Positions 42,442 through 47,596 of a DNA stretch of 49,608 bases are shown here, piece after piece (the stretch's first letter is position 1; each line of letters starts with the position of its first letter). The notes below the pieces were generated by a model that was not told where the DNA came from, did not search any database, and saw only the letters and a program-made list of their open reading frames with translations. The DNA is from a virus. The position numbers and the translations under genes were made by a program. The stretch covers positions 1-49,608 of the IMG/VR virus record IMGVR_UViG_3300033981_000316, one strand, 5' to 3'.

Positions 42442-42672
42442 ATGAAAAAGTTACTTGTTACTGTTATGTTCTTTGCTGTTTTGTTTGGTGTACCAATGAT
42501 GTTTTATTGGGTAGTGTTCTATATATTATATATGGGCTTTGCGGTAGATATTGTTATTAGCTTCTTGATATCTCTTATGGGTAGTGTGACCATGTTTCTT
42601 GGACTTGTTAAGGTTGCTGAGAAGTTAGTTAATAAGGGTTTGGATATATACATTATTGATATGAGAAGATAA
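42442..42672 (+). CDS. Small membrane protein (76 aa)
   Basis: Two or three membrane helices: about 4-26 (LLVTVMFFAVLFGVPMMFYW), 27-40 and 41-62 (IVISFLISLMGSVTMFLGLV), followed by a short polar tail ending in IDMRR. It begins 17 bases after the second repeated motif and its stop codon overlaps the following terminator hairpin, making a monocistronic unit. It is the first rightward gene, so probably among the earliest expressed; envelope takeover or superinfection control is inferred from this only. Confidence 0.65.
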   Translation: MKKLLVTVMFFAVLFGVPMMFYWVVFYILYMGFAVDIVISFLISLMGSVTMFLGLVKVAEKLVNKGLDIYIIDMRR

Positions 42673-42690
42673 GGGCTTTGCCCTTTCTTC
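42671..42690 (+). terminator. Terminator of the 76-aa gene
   Basis: AAGGGC, loop TTT, GCCCTT, then TCTTCTTG. The next TACTTCTT motif begins 3 bases on. Confidence 0.65.
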
Positions 42691-42693
42691 TTG

Positions 42694-42716
42694 TACTTCT
42701 TCTTACTTGTTTAGAA
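42694..42716 (+). promoter_or_regulatory. TACTTCTT motif, copy 3
   Basis: TACTTCTTCTTACTTGTTTA directly abuts the candidate RNA at 42715, which suggests that transcripts start at or just past the end of the motif. Confidence 0.6.
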
Positions 42717-42818
42717 TATAACAAGGAATGTTTCCTGGGGGAGCAAGGCCAGCCGTGGCTACTGCTTAATATACCTACGAGAGGAAGTCCTACGGAAACA
42801 CTTGTTATATTTTTTTTA
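42715..42818 (+). ncRNA. Candidate structured small RNA 1 (about 104 nt)
   Basis: No convincing reading frame is present. The ends AATATAACAAG (42715-42725) and CTTGTTATATT (42801-42811) pair perfectly over 11 bases and are followed by a U-run, giving a long-range terminator-type closing stem. A second nested stem is TGTTTCC with GGAAACA. Inside, GCCA-GCCG-TGGC forms a hairpin enclosed by GCA and TGC. The interior is clearly GC-richer than the surrounding DNA. It has its own upstream motif copy and its own terminator. I do not recognise a known RNA family; an sRNA acting on host or phage transcripts, or on a host enzyme, is possible. Confidence 0.65.
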
Positions 42819-42841
42819 TACTTCTTCTTACTTGTGTTAAA
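42819..42841 (+). promoter_or_regulatory. TACTTCTT motif, copy 4
   Basis: TACTTCTTCTTACTTGTG followed by TTAAA, starting within the U-run of RNA 1 and ending 18 bases upstream of the 49-aa gene. Confidence 0.6.
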
Positions 42842-42859
42842 CTATTAAAATTATTTATT

Positions 42860-43009
42860 ATGAAAGATTTTGTTAACTATTTGATTGCTGTTGTATCTAT
42901 GGGTTGTATAACAGGTTTACTTGTTTCTATGGGATCTCAGATCTTATTAGCTATGGGAATTATGTCTTTATTTTGGGCAGGTATGTTTGCGCCAATGTTA
43001 AGGGGATAA
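42860..43009 (+). CDS. Small two-helix membrane protein (49 aa)
   Basis: Read directly: MKDFVNYLIAVVSMGCITGL then LVSMGSQILLAMGIMSLFWA and GMFAPMLRG. Nearly the whole chain is hydrophobic, probably two short membrane helices. The unit is motif copy 4, gene, hairpin (43000-43020). No family is recognised. It is short, but the clean start, stop and flanking signals support it. Confidence 0.65.
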   Translation: MKDFVNYLIAVVSMGCITGLLVSMGSQILLAMGIMSLFWAGMFAPMLRG

Positions 43010-43020
43010 TTCCCCTTTTA
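43000..43020 (+). terminator. Terminator of the 49-aa gene
   Basis: AAGGGG, loop ATAATT, CCCCTT then TTA, overlapping the stop codon and running directly into motif copy 5. Confidence 0.7.
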
Positions 43021-43045
43021 TACTTCTTTGTACTTATTAAGAACC
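43021..43045 (+). promoter_or_regulatory. TACTTCTT motif, copy 5
   Basis: TACTTCTTTGTACTTATTAA then GAACC, directly after the terminator stem of the preceding unit. Confidence 0.6.
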
Positions 43046-43061
43046 AATAAAATTTTATGCT

Positions 43062-43136
43062 ATGGGAACTGTAACTTATGTTATTATCAATGGAGTTTTA
43101 ACTGTTAAGTCTTGGGTAAAGAACCCCAATGCTTAA
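43062..43136 (+). CDS. Microprotein (24 aa)
   Basis: MGTVTYVIINGVLTVKSWVK followed by NPNA, preceded by AAGAACCAATAAAA, the recurrent start context, and followed by a terminator at 43148-43175. The unit has the same plan as its neighbours, which is the main support for this very short gene. Alternatively the transcript acts as RNA. Confidence 0.5.
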   Translation: MGTVTYVIINGVLTVKSWVKNPNA

Positions 43137-43147
43137 TGGTTTAAGTT

Positions 43148-43175
43148 AAGGGAGAGCAATCTCCCTTTTCTTTTG
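43148..43175 (+). terminator. Terminator of the 24-aa unit
   Basis: AAGGGAGA, loop GCAA, TCTCCCTT, then TTCTTTTG. Perfect eight-base stem with GNRA tetraloop. Confidence 0.85.
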
Positions 43176-43200
43176 TACTTATTTATACATATTAGAAACC
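43176..43200 (+). promoter_or_regulatory. TACTTCTT motif, copy 6 (degenerate)
   Basis: TACTTATTTATACATATTAG then AAACC, in the same place relative to terminator and gene as the other copies. Confidence 0.45.
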
Positions 43201-43216
43201 AATAAATTATTTACTT

Positions 43217-43384
43217 ATGGAAGAGACCAGATTAGTTATGACTTGGGAAGAATACAAGTTACTATTAGATGTATTAAACCATGTATATCACCAGACAGAT
43301 TACAAACCAATAAATGATTTGTATGTCAAGTTATACATGCAGATGAATGCGCGTAAAGTAGAAGATATAGAGTTACCCTTTTAA
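43217..43384 (+). CDS. Small early protein (55 aa)
   Basis: Read directly: MEETRLVMTWEEYKLLLDVL then NHVYHQTDYKPINDLYVKLY and MQMNARKVEDIELPF. It is soluble, acidic and helical, unlike the membrane proteins around it. It has the AGAAACCAATAAA leader and its own hairpin at the stop codon. Not recognised; a small inhibitor of a host enzyme would fit its early, monocistronic setting, but that is speculation. Confidence 0.65.
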   Translation: MEETRLVMTWEEYKLLLDVLNHVYHQTDYKPINDLYVKLYMQMNARKVEDIELPF

Positions 43385-43398
43385 TAGGGTAATTCTTT
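43373..43398 (+). terminator. Terminator of the 55-aa gene
   Basis: TTACCC, loop TTTTAATA, GGGTAA, then TTCTTTCT, overlapping the stop codon and motif copy 7. Confidence 0.6.
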
Positions 43399-43413
43399 CT
43401 ACTTATTTAATAA
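43391..43413 (+). promoter_or_regulatory. TACTTCTT motif, copy 7
   Basis: ATTCTTTCTACTTATTTAAT then A, immediately upstream of candidate RNA 2. The first T-A of the consensus is AT here. Confidence 0.5.
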
Positions 43414-43415
43414 AA

Positions 43416-43537
43416 GTTAGCCAAGGAATGTAAAGTGTTTTACCGGTGGAGAAAGTAGACTTTGGTGCTGATAATCAAGCACTTACAAAAAGCAAGTTTT
43501 TACACAAATTAATACCGCACAAAGCCTTGCTTATTTT
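43416..43537 (+). ncRNA. Candidate structured small RNA 2 (about 120 nt)
   Basis: No good reading frame. AGCCAAGG (43419-43426) pairs with CCTTGCT (43525-43531) with one bulged C, closing the structure before TATTTTG; AAGCAAG (43490-43496) can pair with CTTGCTT as an alternative. Local hairpins include GTAAA/TTTAC, AAAGT/ACTTT and GTGCT/AGCAC. Like RNA 1 it carries AAGGAATGT near its 5' end, begins at the end of a TACTTCTT motif and is followed by a terminator (43537-43556). The shared AAGGAATGT may mark a common function. Confidence 0.55.
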
Positions 43538-43556
43538 GTCCTTCGGACAGCTTTTA
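43537..43556 (+). terminator. Terminator after RNA 2
   Basis: TGTCC, loop TTC, GGACA, then GCTTTTAT. The same design (stem ended by a TTC loop, then GCTTTT) recurs at 43991-44010. Confidence 0.7.
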
Positions 43557-43559
43557 TTA

Positions 43560-43581
43560 TACTTCTTTTTACTGTTTTAGA
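43560..43581 (+). promoter_or_regulatory. TACTTCTT motif, copy 8
   Basis: TACTTCTTTTTACTGTTTTA then GA, 25 bases upstream of the 111-aa gene. Confidence 0.6.
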
Positions 43582-43606
43582 TTATTAACCTTTTAATTTA
43601 TTTATT

Positions 43607-43942
43607 ATGTCTAAAATTAATTTTAGTGAAACAAAGTCCTTGGTTGAATTCTTTGGTCAAATATCTGCTACTGATTTGCAGATTTGTCAAAGTAAAAGAA
43701 CAGGTGGGTTATATGTAGTATTCAAATGTGCTGATGGTACAGAACAGAATGCTATGTTGGCAAAGTCTATATCTAATATAGATGCTAACAATGCTGCTGA
43801 TTTGCAAGTATCTTGGATAGAAGGTACTACAGAAACAGGTAACCCATTGGAAGGTTTTATGATTCATCCAACAGGTGAGCGTAAAGTTGTATCCAACTTT
43901 AGCCTTGCAGACCTTACTGCAAAGGTTGGTGCTATTGGTTAA
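43607..43942 (+). CDS. Conserved early protein (111 aa)
   Basis: MSKINFSETKSLVEFFGQIS leads into a beta-rich core (GGLYVVFKCADGTEQNAMLA; DLQVSWIEGTTETGNPLEGF) with a positively charged turn HPTGERKVV. Size and strand pattern suggest a small OB-like or beta-barrel fold. I cannot name the family. It has the strongest terminator of the region and motif copy 8 upstream, which suggests high early expression; single-strand nucleic-acid binding would be consistent but is unproven. Confidence 0.65.
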   Translation: MSKINFSETKSLVEFFGQISATDLQICQSKRTGGLYVVFKCADGTEQNAMLAKSISNIDANNAADLQVSWIEGTTETGNPLEGFMIHPTGERKVVSNFSLADLTAKVGAIG

Positions 43943-43954
43943 TAGTACAACAAG

Positions 43955-43988
43955 AGATAGTGTCAGAAATGACACTATCTTTTTTTTA
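43955..43988 (+). terminator. Strong terminator of the 111-aa gene
   Basis: AGATAGTGTCA, loop GAAA, TGACACTATCT and eight T: perfect 11-base stem with GNRA loop and U-run. Confidence 0.95.
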
Positions 43989-43990
43989 TA

Positions 43991-44010
43991 TTGCCTTCGG
44001 CAGCTTTTGT
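43991..44010 (+). terminator. Second, tandem hairpin
   Basis: TGCC, loop TTC, GGCA, then GCTTTTG, only a few bases after the strong terminator. Same design as 43537-43556. Confidence 0.55.
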
Positions 44011-44012
44011 TT

Positions 44013-44031
44013 TACTTCTTTCTACTTAGTG
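44013..44031 (+). promoter_or_regulatory. TACTTCTT motif, copy 9
   Basis: TACTTCTTTCTACTTAGTG, the last clear copy. No gene follows within 240 bases; it may drive a small RNA ending at the U-run 44073-44081. Confidence 0.5.
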
Positions 44032-44220
44032 TGGTAGGATATGTGTAGAGACAAGAACCTGTTATATGTATAATTTTTTTTATTTGGCTGTTACTAACCC
44101 AAGTTACTGTCAAAATATCTCTTACGCGCGTGTATGTTTGTTTAAATAAGTGATAGTATCTTGTTTATAGTAAACCTATTACACTATTCTCTACCACTAA
44201 TAACTCTCTATATTCTATAT

Positions 44221-44238
44221 ATAATACTTTAGTATTAT
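44221..44238. promoter_or_regulatory. Perfect inverted repeat (operator candidate)
   Basis: ATAATACTTTAGTATTAT: eight-base arms around TT, 40 bases upstream of the 75-aa gene, in the place of a core promoter or repressor site. Confidence 0.45.
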
Positions 44239-44278
44239 AACAAGATTTTATATAGCTAACCCTTTAATCTTATTACCT

Positions 44279-44506
44279 ATGCTTAGAACTACTTACTTCC
44301 TAATAGGAATGTTATTCTCTTCCTTAGTATATGCTCTATTACTCTCTATAGAAGAAACACAGAGAGAGCTTCCGGTTAAAGGTATAGACCGGGAATATTA
44401 TTTAGAAGTTACCGGTGATAGTATCTTCTTAGAATCTAGACAAGGACAAATCTACCGTGGTAAGTACTCAGACTTAGACAGTCTTATTAATGTAGATAAC
44501 TTGTAA
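44279..44506 (+). CDS. Single-pass membrane protein (75 aa)
   Basis: An N-terminal hydrophobic segment (YFLIGMLFSSLVYALLLSIE, about 6-24) is followed by a soluble part with YYLEVTGDSIFLESRQGQIY and KYSDLDSLIN. It is either a signal-anchored protein or secreted. The soluble part reads as a small beta domain. No family recognised. It precedes the lipoprotein operon by 115 bases that carry a long-stem hairpin. Confidence 0.6.
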   Translation: MLRTTYFLIGMLFSSLVYALLLSIEETQRELPVKGIDREYYLEVTGDSIFLESRQGQIYRGKYSDLDSLINVDNL

Positions 44507-44514
44507 CAACTATG

Positions 44515-44562
44515 AACCACAGTATGAGTATTCTCTACTAACACATCTAGCGGACTGTGGTT
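44515..44562 (+). promoter_or_regulatory. Hairpin upstream of the lipoprotein operon
   Basis: AACCACAGT and ACTGTGGTT form a perfect nine-base stem around a 30-base loop. There is no U-run, so a leader structure or processing site is more likely than a terminator. Confidence 0.4.
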
Positions 44563-44621
44563 TCCCGTTAAACTAATTACCTCTATATATATTTTATTAA
44601 CCCGTTTAAATTTTATTTACT

Positions 44622-44762
44622 ATGAAAACAATTAGCATTGTTCTATTATGGTTTGCCTTTATTGGTGCCGTTGCTTTTCTTACCGCTTGTAAGAGTGCTC
44701 ATGTACACTGTGATGCCTATGGTAAGACAGAACAAGTTTCCCGAGATGATTCTGCCAAATGA
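44622..44762 (+). CDS. Small lipoprotein of the CDAYxK type (46 aa)
   Basis: Read directly: MKTISIVLLWFAFIGAVAFL then TACKSAHVHCDAYGKTEQVS and RDDSAK. The signal peptide ends in a lipobox FLTAC, giving mature CKSAHVHCDAYGK plus a charged tail. It parallels the 43-aa lipoprotein at 42001-42132 (CKSTQKCDAYSK), so the phage has two related lipoproteins on opposite strands. The stop overlaps the next ATG (ATGA), placing it first in a three-gene operon. Envelope function is inferred from the signal only. Confidence 0.75.
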   Translation: MKTISIVLLWFAFIGAVAFLTACKSAHVHCDAYGKTEQVSRDDSAK

Positions 44763-45001
44763 TATTTGACAGATATAAAACACTTGTAGAAGAAAGAGCA
44801 GATAATATCCTAATTCTAGATGCTCTTAAAAACTCAAATCAAGATCCAGAGATTGTATCTATTGAGATCAGTGATCTTATCTATGAAATAAATTCATTAG
44901 ATAAAAAGATTAACCAAGAGATAGCCGCAATATCTCTAAAGCTTATAGGGTCAGCCCTAATATTATTTACAATTACATTAACATTAATTAAATTACTATG
45001 A
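44759..45001 (+). CDS. Coiled-coil protein with C-terminal membrane anchor (80 aa)
   Basis: Residues 1-55 are charged and helical (DRYKTLVEERADNILILDAL; IYEINSLDKKINQEIAAISL), and residues about 58-80 form a membrane helix (LIGSALILFTITLTLIKLL). It is a tail-anchored topology. It is translationally coupled on both sides (ATGA overlaps). It may form a complex with the neighbouring lipoprotein and secreted protein across the envelope; that is an inference from the operon. Confidence 0.6.
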   Translation: MIFDRYKTLVEERADNILILDALKNSNQDPEIVSIEISDLIYEINSLDKKINQEIAAISLKLIGSALILFTITLTLIKLL

Positions 45002-45276
45002 TTAAAACTATTATCTTAGCAAGTACATTACTGTTCTCAGTTATTACTGATGACAAGTATGAAGGTTTAACAAAAGAAGAGAAGAAATTTGTAAAGAACA
45101 TTGAACTAATTGAATTAGAGGTTCTACAAAAGGTTTACAGAGCTTCCGAAAACACTCTTATGGTAGAGTTTGGTAGTATTAAATATCTCCTTAATTCTGA
45201 GACAGGTCATGTTGACAATGTCTGGGTTCTTGGAGATGATGATATAACCTGGGAAGAATTAGGTCCAGAATACTAG
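44998..45276 (+). CDS. Secreted/periplasmic small protein (92 aa)
   Basis: N-terminal signal-like stretch (MIKTIILASTLLFSVITDD) without a lipobox cysteine, then a helical, charged section (LTKEEKKFVKNIELIELEVL) and a beta section (ENTLMVEFGSIKYLLNSETG, HVDNVWVLGDDDITW). Last gene of the lipoprotein operon, ending 8 bases ahead of the tRNA gene. No family recognised. Periplasmic location is likely. Confidence 0.6.
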   Translation: MIKTIILASTLLFSVITDDKYEGLTKEEKKFVKNIELIELEVLQKVYRASENTLMVEFGSIKYLLNSETGHVDNVWVLGDDDITWEELGPEY

Positions 45277-45284
45277 AAAGGTAT

Positions 45285-45358
45285 AGTCCCATAGCTCAAC
45301 TGGATAGAGCAACACACTTCTAATGTGTAGGTTACAGGTTCGACTCCTGTTGGGACTA
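45285..45358 (+). tRNA. tRNA-Arg (UCU anticodon)
   Basis: Full cloverleaf by eye: acceptor AGTCCCA/TGGGACT, D arm GCTC/GAGC, anticodon stem ACACA/TGTGT with loop CTTCTAA (anticodon TCT), variable AGGTT, T arm ACAGG/CCTGT with loop TTCGACT, discriminator A. No encoded CCA. It reads AGA codons, which are very common in these genes. Confidence 0.95.
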
Positions 45359-45382
45359 CTTCTATTCACTAAAATTAATTAC

Positions 45383-45601
45383 ATGAAAGACAATAAGCTT
45401 ATAACATCAGTAATGGGATTTGATCTTGAATGCAAAGTTCTAGATGAAAACAATCAACCAGTAAAACAAGGATTTACCACTGTTTACAAATTTAAAGGCG
45501 GACCAAACTTTAAAAACAGAATGATTAACAGAAAGTTTTGGACTAATTACAATGAGGGTCTATTGAACAAGATTCTAGATTACAGAAGAAATAATGATTA
45601 A
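45383..45601 (+). CDS. Small early protein (72 aa)
   Basis: Begins MKDNKLITSVMGFDLECKVL; I choose the ATG at 45383 because the upstream extension would run through the tRNA. The middle is beta (QPVKQGFTTVYKFKGGPNFK) and the end is basic (ILDYRRNND). It overlaps the 140-aa gene by 8 bases. No family is recognised. Basic patches suggest nucleic-acid contact. Confidence 0.6.
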   Translation: MKDNKLITSVMGFDLECKVLDENNQPVKQGFTTVYKFKGGPNFKNRMINRKFWTNYNEGLLNKILDYRRNND

Positions 45602-46016
45602 GACACACATACAATTTGATGAAACAGATGTTGCCAAGATACTTGAGAAAGTAATTACTGGTGATAACAAAGAAGAGATGATTAAGTTATTGACTCCAAT
45701 AATATGTGAGGATAATAACAGTGTTGAGCTACTTACAAAAGTATACATTGGTCATCCACTTCCTAAAGTAATACCAGAGGGTTCCTTCTGTCATGTAAAC
45801 TATGATAATCTTGGATACATATCTAACAATAAACAACAACTCTATCTAGATAACAGAGATGAGAATAACATGCTGGTTGGAATGGTTGGAGATTTCCGCG
45901 GTTATCATAAGGACATGTATAAGGTTACATTTAGACTTAAAGATGATAATGGTAATGTAGTTGAGGATTACAGCTACATAAGATCATATGAAATTGAAGT
46001 AATCAAGGAGTTTTAA
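45594..46016 (+). CDS. Uncharacterised early protein (140 aa)
   Basis: N-terminal helices (DVAKILEKVITGDNKEEMIK) are followed by a beta-rich C-terminal half (GSFCHVNYDNLGYISNNKQQ, YKVTFRLKDDNGNVVEDYSY). Acidic overall. The HPLPKVIPEGSFCHV segment could begin a separate small barrel domain. Last gene before the terminator at 46057-46083. Unknown function. Confidence 0.6.
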   Translation: MIKTHIQFDETDVAKILEKVITGDNKEEMIKLLTPIICEDNNSVELLTKVYIGHPLPKVIPEGSFCHVNYDNLGYISNNKQQLYLDNRDENNMLVGMVGDFRGYHKDMYKVTFRLKDDNGNVVEDYSYIRSYEIEVIKEF

Positions 46017-46056
46017 GATAGTGTATTCTGTGAATATACTTTTCCAATCCAAATAA

Positions 46057-46083
46057 CAGGGGGTATTATTGCCCCCTTTTATT
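46057..46083 (+). terminator. Terminator after the 140-aa gene
   Basis: GGGGG, T plus loop ATTATTG, CCCCC, then TTTTATT. Confidence 0.88.
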
Positions 46084-46165
46084 GTTAGCTATATATTGCA
46101 TTATTTTATTTTCTGTAAGCAGTTTTACTTGATATTATCACGTATTTTTACTACAGCTATAATAA

Positions 46166-46438
46166 ATGCAATATCAGTTACCAAATGGAAAGGTTATATA
46201 CCTAACAATTGAAGAGTATTTAGAACTTACAGATCTAGATATACAATTCTTAATGTCCATTGATTATGGTGAACACATTATAGATCCTTTTATTGGTTCT
46301 GCTGTTGAGAAAAACACCAGAGAAAAATTTATTGATATAGACTTTCTTCCACTAGAAGATTATGACCTTAATGATATACCATCAGATGATTGTCCATTTG
46401 ATGATATCATTGACTTAGAGGATCCACTGGATAACTAA
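46166..46438 (+). CDS. Acidic conserved early protein (90 aa)
   Basis: MQYQLPNGKVIYLTIEEYLE then LTDLDIQFLMSIDYGEHIID, followed by an extremely acidic C-terminal part (DYDLNDIPSDDCPFDDIIDL, EDPLDN). I recall the N-terminal pattern from several crAss-like phages. The negative tail suggests a protein that mimics DNA or binds a basic partner, such as an inhibitor of a host nucleic-acid enzyme; this is not shown. Its stop codon lies inside an inverted repeat. Confidence 0.65.
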   Translation: MQYQLPNGKVIYLTIEEYLELTDLDIQFLMSIDYGEHIIDPFIGSAVEKNTREKFIDIDFLPLEDYDLNDIPSDDCPFDDIIDLEDPLDN

Positions 46439-46465
46439 TATTGCTAATCGCGATATGCAATATTA
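46436..46465. promoter_or_regulatory. Inverted repeat between the 90-aa and 158-aa genes
   Basis: TAATATTGC and GCAATATTA (nine-base arms, 12-base loop with CGCG core) begin at the upstream stop codon. A weaker pair TTGAGTA/TACTCAA (46482-46516) and a TTTA tandem repeat (about 46523-46543) follow. Possible operator or leader structures of the 158-aa gene. Confidence 0.45.
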
Positions 46466-46555
46466 ACACTTATCACTTAGCTTGAGTAACTAATGATATA
46501 GTACAATTCTACTCAAACAATCTATTTATTTATTTATTTATTAAAAACAAGAATT

Positions 46556-47032
46556 ATGAATTCAACAGTTAAAGTTGTAGCTGATGCTACTACAGGTGCA
46601 GTAGTTAGAGTTTCTGAATCTAACCCAGAGTTTGCAAGTGTAAGATTAGAGCAAACACGTATGGTAATTGGAAACAATAACTTTATTGAAAGAAAAACAG
46701 TATCTACTTTGTTGCAAGGTGCTACTGCAGATTTAACAGCTATGGGCTTTTATGCCGGACAAGAGCTACCAGGTTCTATTGTTATTGAGGAGTCATTGAC
46801 TGCATTTAACAAGAAAAATCCTGAGCGTGATCTTAAGATTGCTGGAGAAACAGGTATTGTTTGTACTGTAGGTGGGCAACCAATCTACCGTAGAGCAACT
46901 TATTCTACTGCATCTAATGCACAAGACACACTTGTTAAGCATGATAATGTAGAACAATTGCGTTCTGCTTATGCACAAACTAGTAATAGTGCAGCACTTA
47001 AATCTGCTGCTGGACAAGAGTTCAATATCTAA
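46556..47032 (+). CDS. Conserved crAss-like early protein (158 aa)
   Basis: Beta-rich with PEFASVRLEQTRMVIGNNNF, GFYAGQELPGSIVIEESLTA and GIVCTVGGQPIYRRATYSTA, then a helical, flexible C-terminus (KHDNVEQLRSAYAQTSNSAA). Its Ala/Ser/Thr-rich composition and GC-ending codons differ from its neighbours, as do the structural genes thought to be highly expressed. It has a long structured leader and a strong terminator, so it is probably an abundant early product. An OB-like ssDNA-binding role fits abundance and position near helicase genes, but no motif proves it. Confidence 0.65.
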   Translation: MNSTVKVVADATTGAVVRVSESNPEFASVRLEQTRMVIGNNNFIERKTVSTLLQGATADLTAMGFYAGQELPGSIVIEESLTAFNKKNPERDLKIAGETGIVCTVGGQPIYRRATYSTASNAQDTLVKHDNVEQLRSAYAQTSNSAALKSAAGQEFNI

Positions 47033-47048
47033 GAACTAGATGAAATAT

Positions 47049-47077
47049 AAATGGGGGTCACTGGCCCCCATTTTTTA
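47049..47077 (+). terminator. Terminator of the 158-aa gene
   Basis: AATGGGGG, loop TCACTGG, CCCCCATT, then TTTTTATT. Confidence 0.92.
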
Positions 47078-47095
47078 TTATTATGATTTATTAAT

Positions 47096-47596
47096 ATGAA
47101 AATGTATAAAATGGAAAAGTTAAAACAGGAAATTAGAAGTTATCAGTTAAATGCAGGTAAAACCTACATGCAATATGAATCAGATGGATACTCTCAATAT
47201 CAGAATTATCTGTACAAAAGAGCACTATATGGTTTAAATGCACTGACACAAGAAGAACTTGCTTCAATGTGTAGCAAAAAGAAACAAAGGGTGCTTAATG
47301 TGTATAAGCGTGCACAGAAGGTACTTAATGTATTCAAACAAAAGGTTACTATTCAGTATACTAATGAGATATTCAAGACTCTATTCCCAAAGAGCCCTTG
47401 GACAGATGACATGCTTACATACGTGGAAACAGATGAGAAATTTGTAAACACTTTAACTTTTAAAGATTTAAATATATCCAAAAAGGATATTATCACTATC
47501 TTTATGTCTGAGGGTATTCTTCCCAAAAACTTTTTAAGTTTAAAAGAAGCACCAGTAACATTACCAAGATTAAAGAATGAAGTTAAAAGTATGTGA
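47096..47596 (+). CDS. Conserved basic early protein (166 aa)
   Basis: A helical basic protein: YQNYLYKRALYGLNALTQEE, KKKQRVLNVYKRAQKVLNVF and SKKDIITIFMSEGILPKNFL. The ALYGLNALTQEELASM piece and the KKDIITIF helix are plausible DNA-contacting helices. I recall a similar gene near replication genes of crAss-like phages. It overlaps the HNH gene by 20 bases. Function unknown. Confidence 0.6.
   Translation: MKMYKMEKLKQEIRSYQLNAGKTYMQYESDGYSQYQNYLYKRALYGLNALTQEELASMCSKKKQRVLNVYKRAQKVLNVFKQKVTIQYTNEIFKTLFPKSPWTDDMLTYVETDEKFVNTLTFKDLNISKKDIITIFMSEGILPKNFLSLKEAPVTLPRLKNEVKSM

Larger units (their letters stand above)
43943..44278. other. 336-base region without a gene
   Basis: Holds two terminators (43955-43988, 43991-44010), motif copy 9 (44013), a short U-run at 44073-44081 that may end another small transcript beginning near 44030, and an AT-rich stretch with the inverted repeat at 44221-44238 just ahead of the next gene. 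I see no coding frame. Confidence 0.6.

Noticed and set aside
42715-42818. RNase P or riboswitch identity for RNA 1
   Set aside because: GAGGAAGTCC recalls an RNase P segment, but the rest of the conserved core is missing and the RNA is too short.
44030-44085. Third small RNA after motif copy 9
   Set aside because: A U-run ends the segment, but I found no convincing stem before it.
45323-45382. N-terminal extension of the 72-aa gene
   Set aside because: The upstream in-frame start lies inside the tRNA-Arg gene; the ATG at 45383 is more natural.
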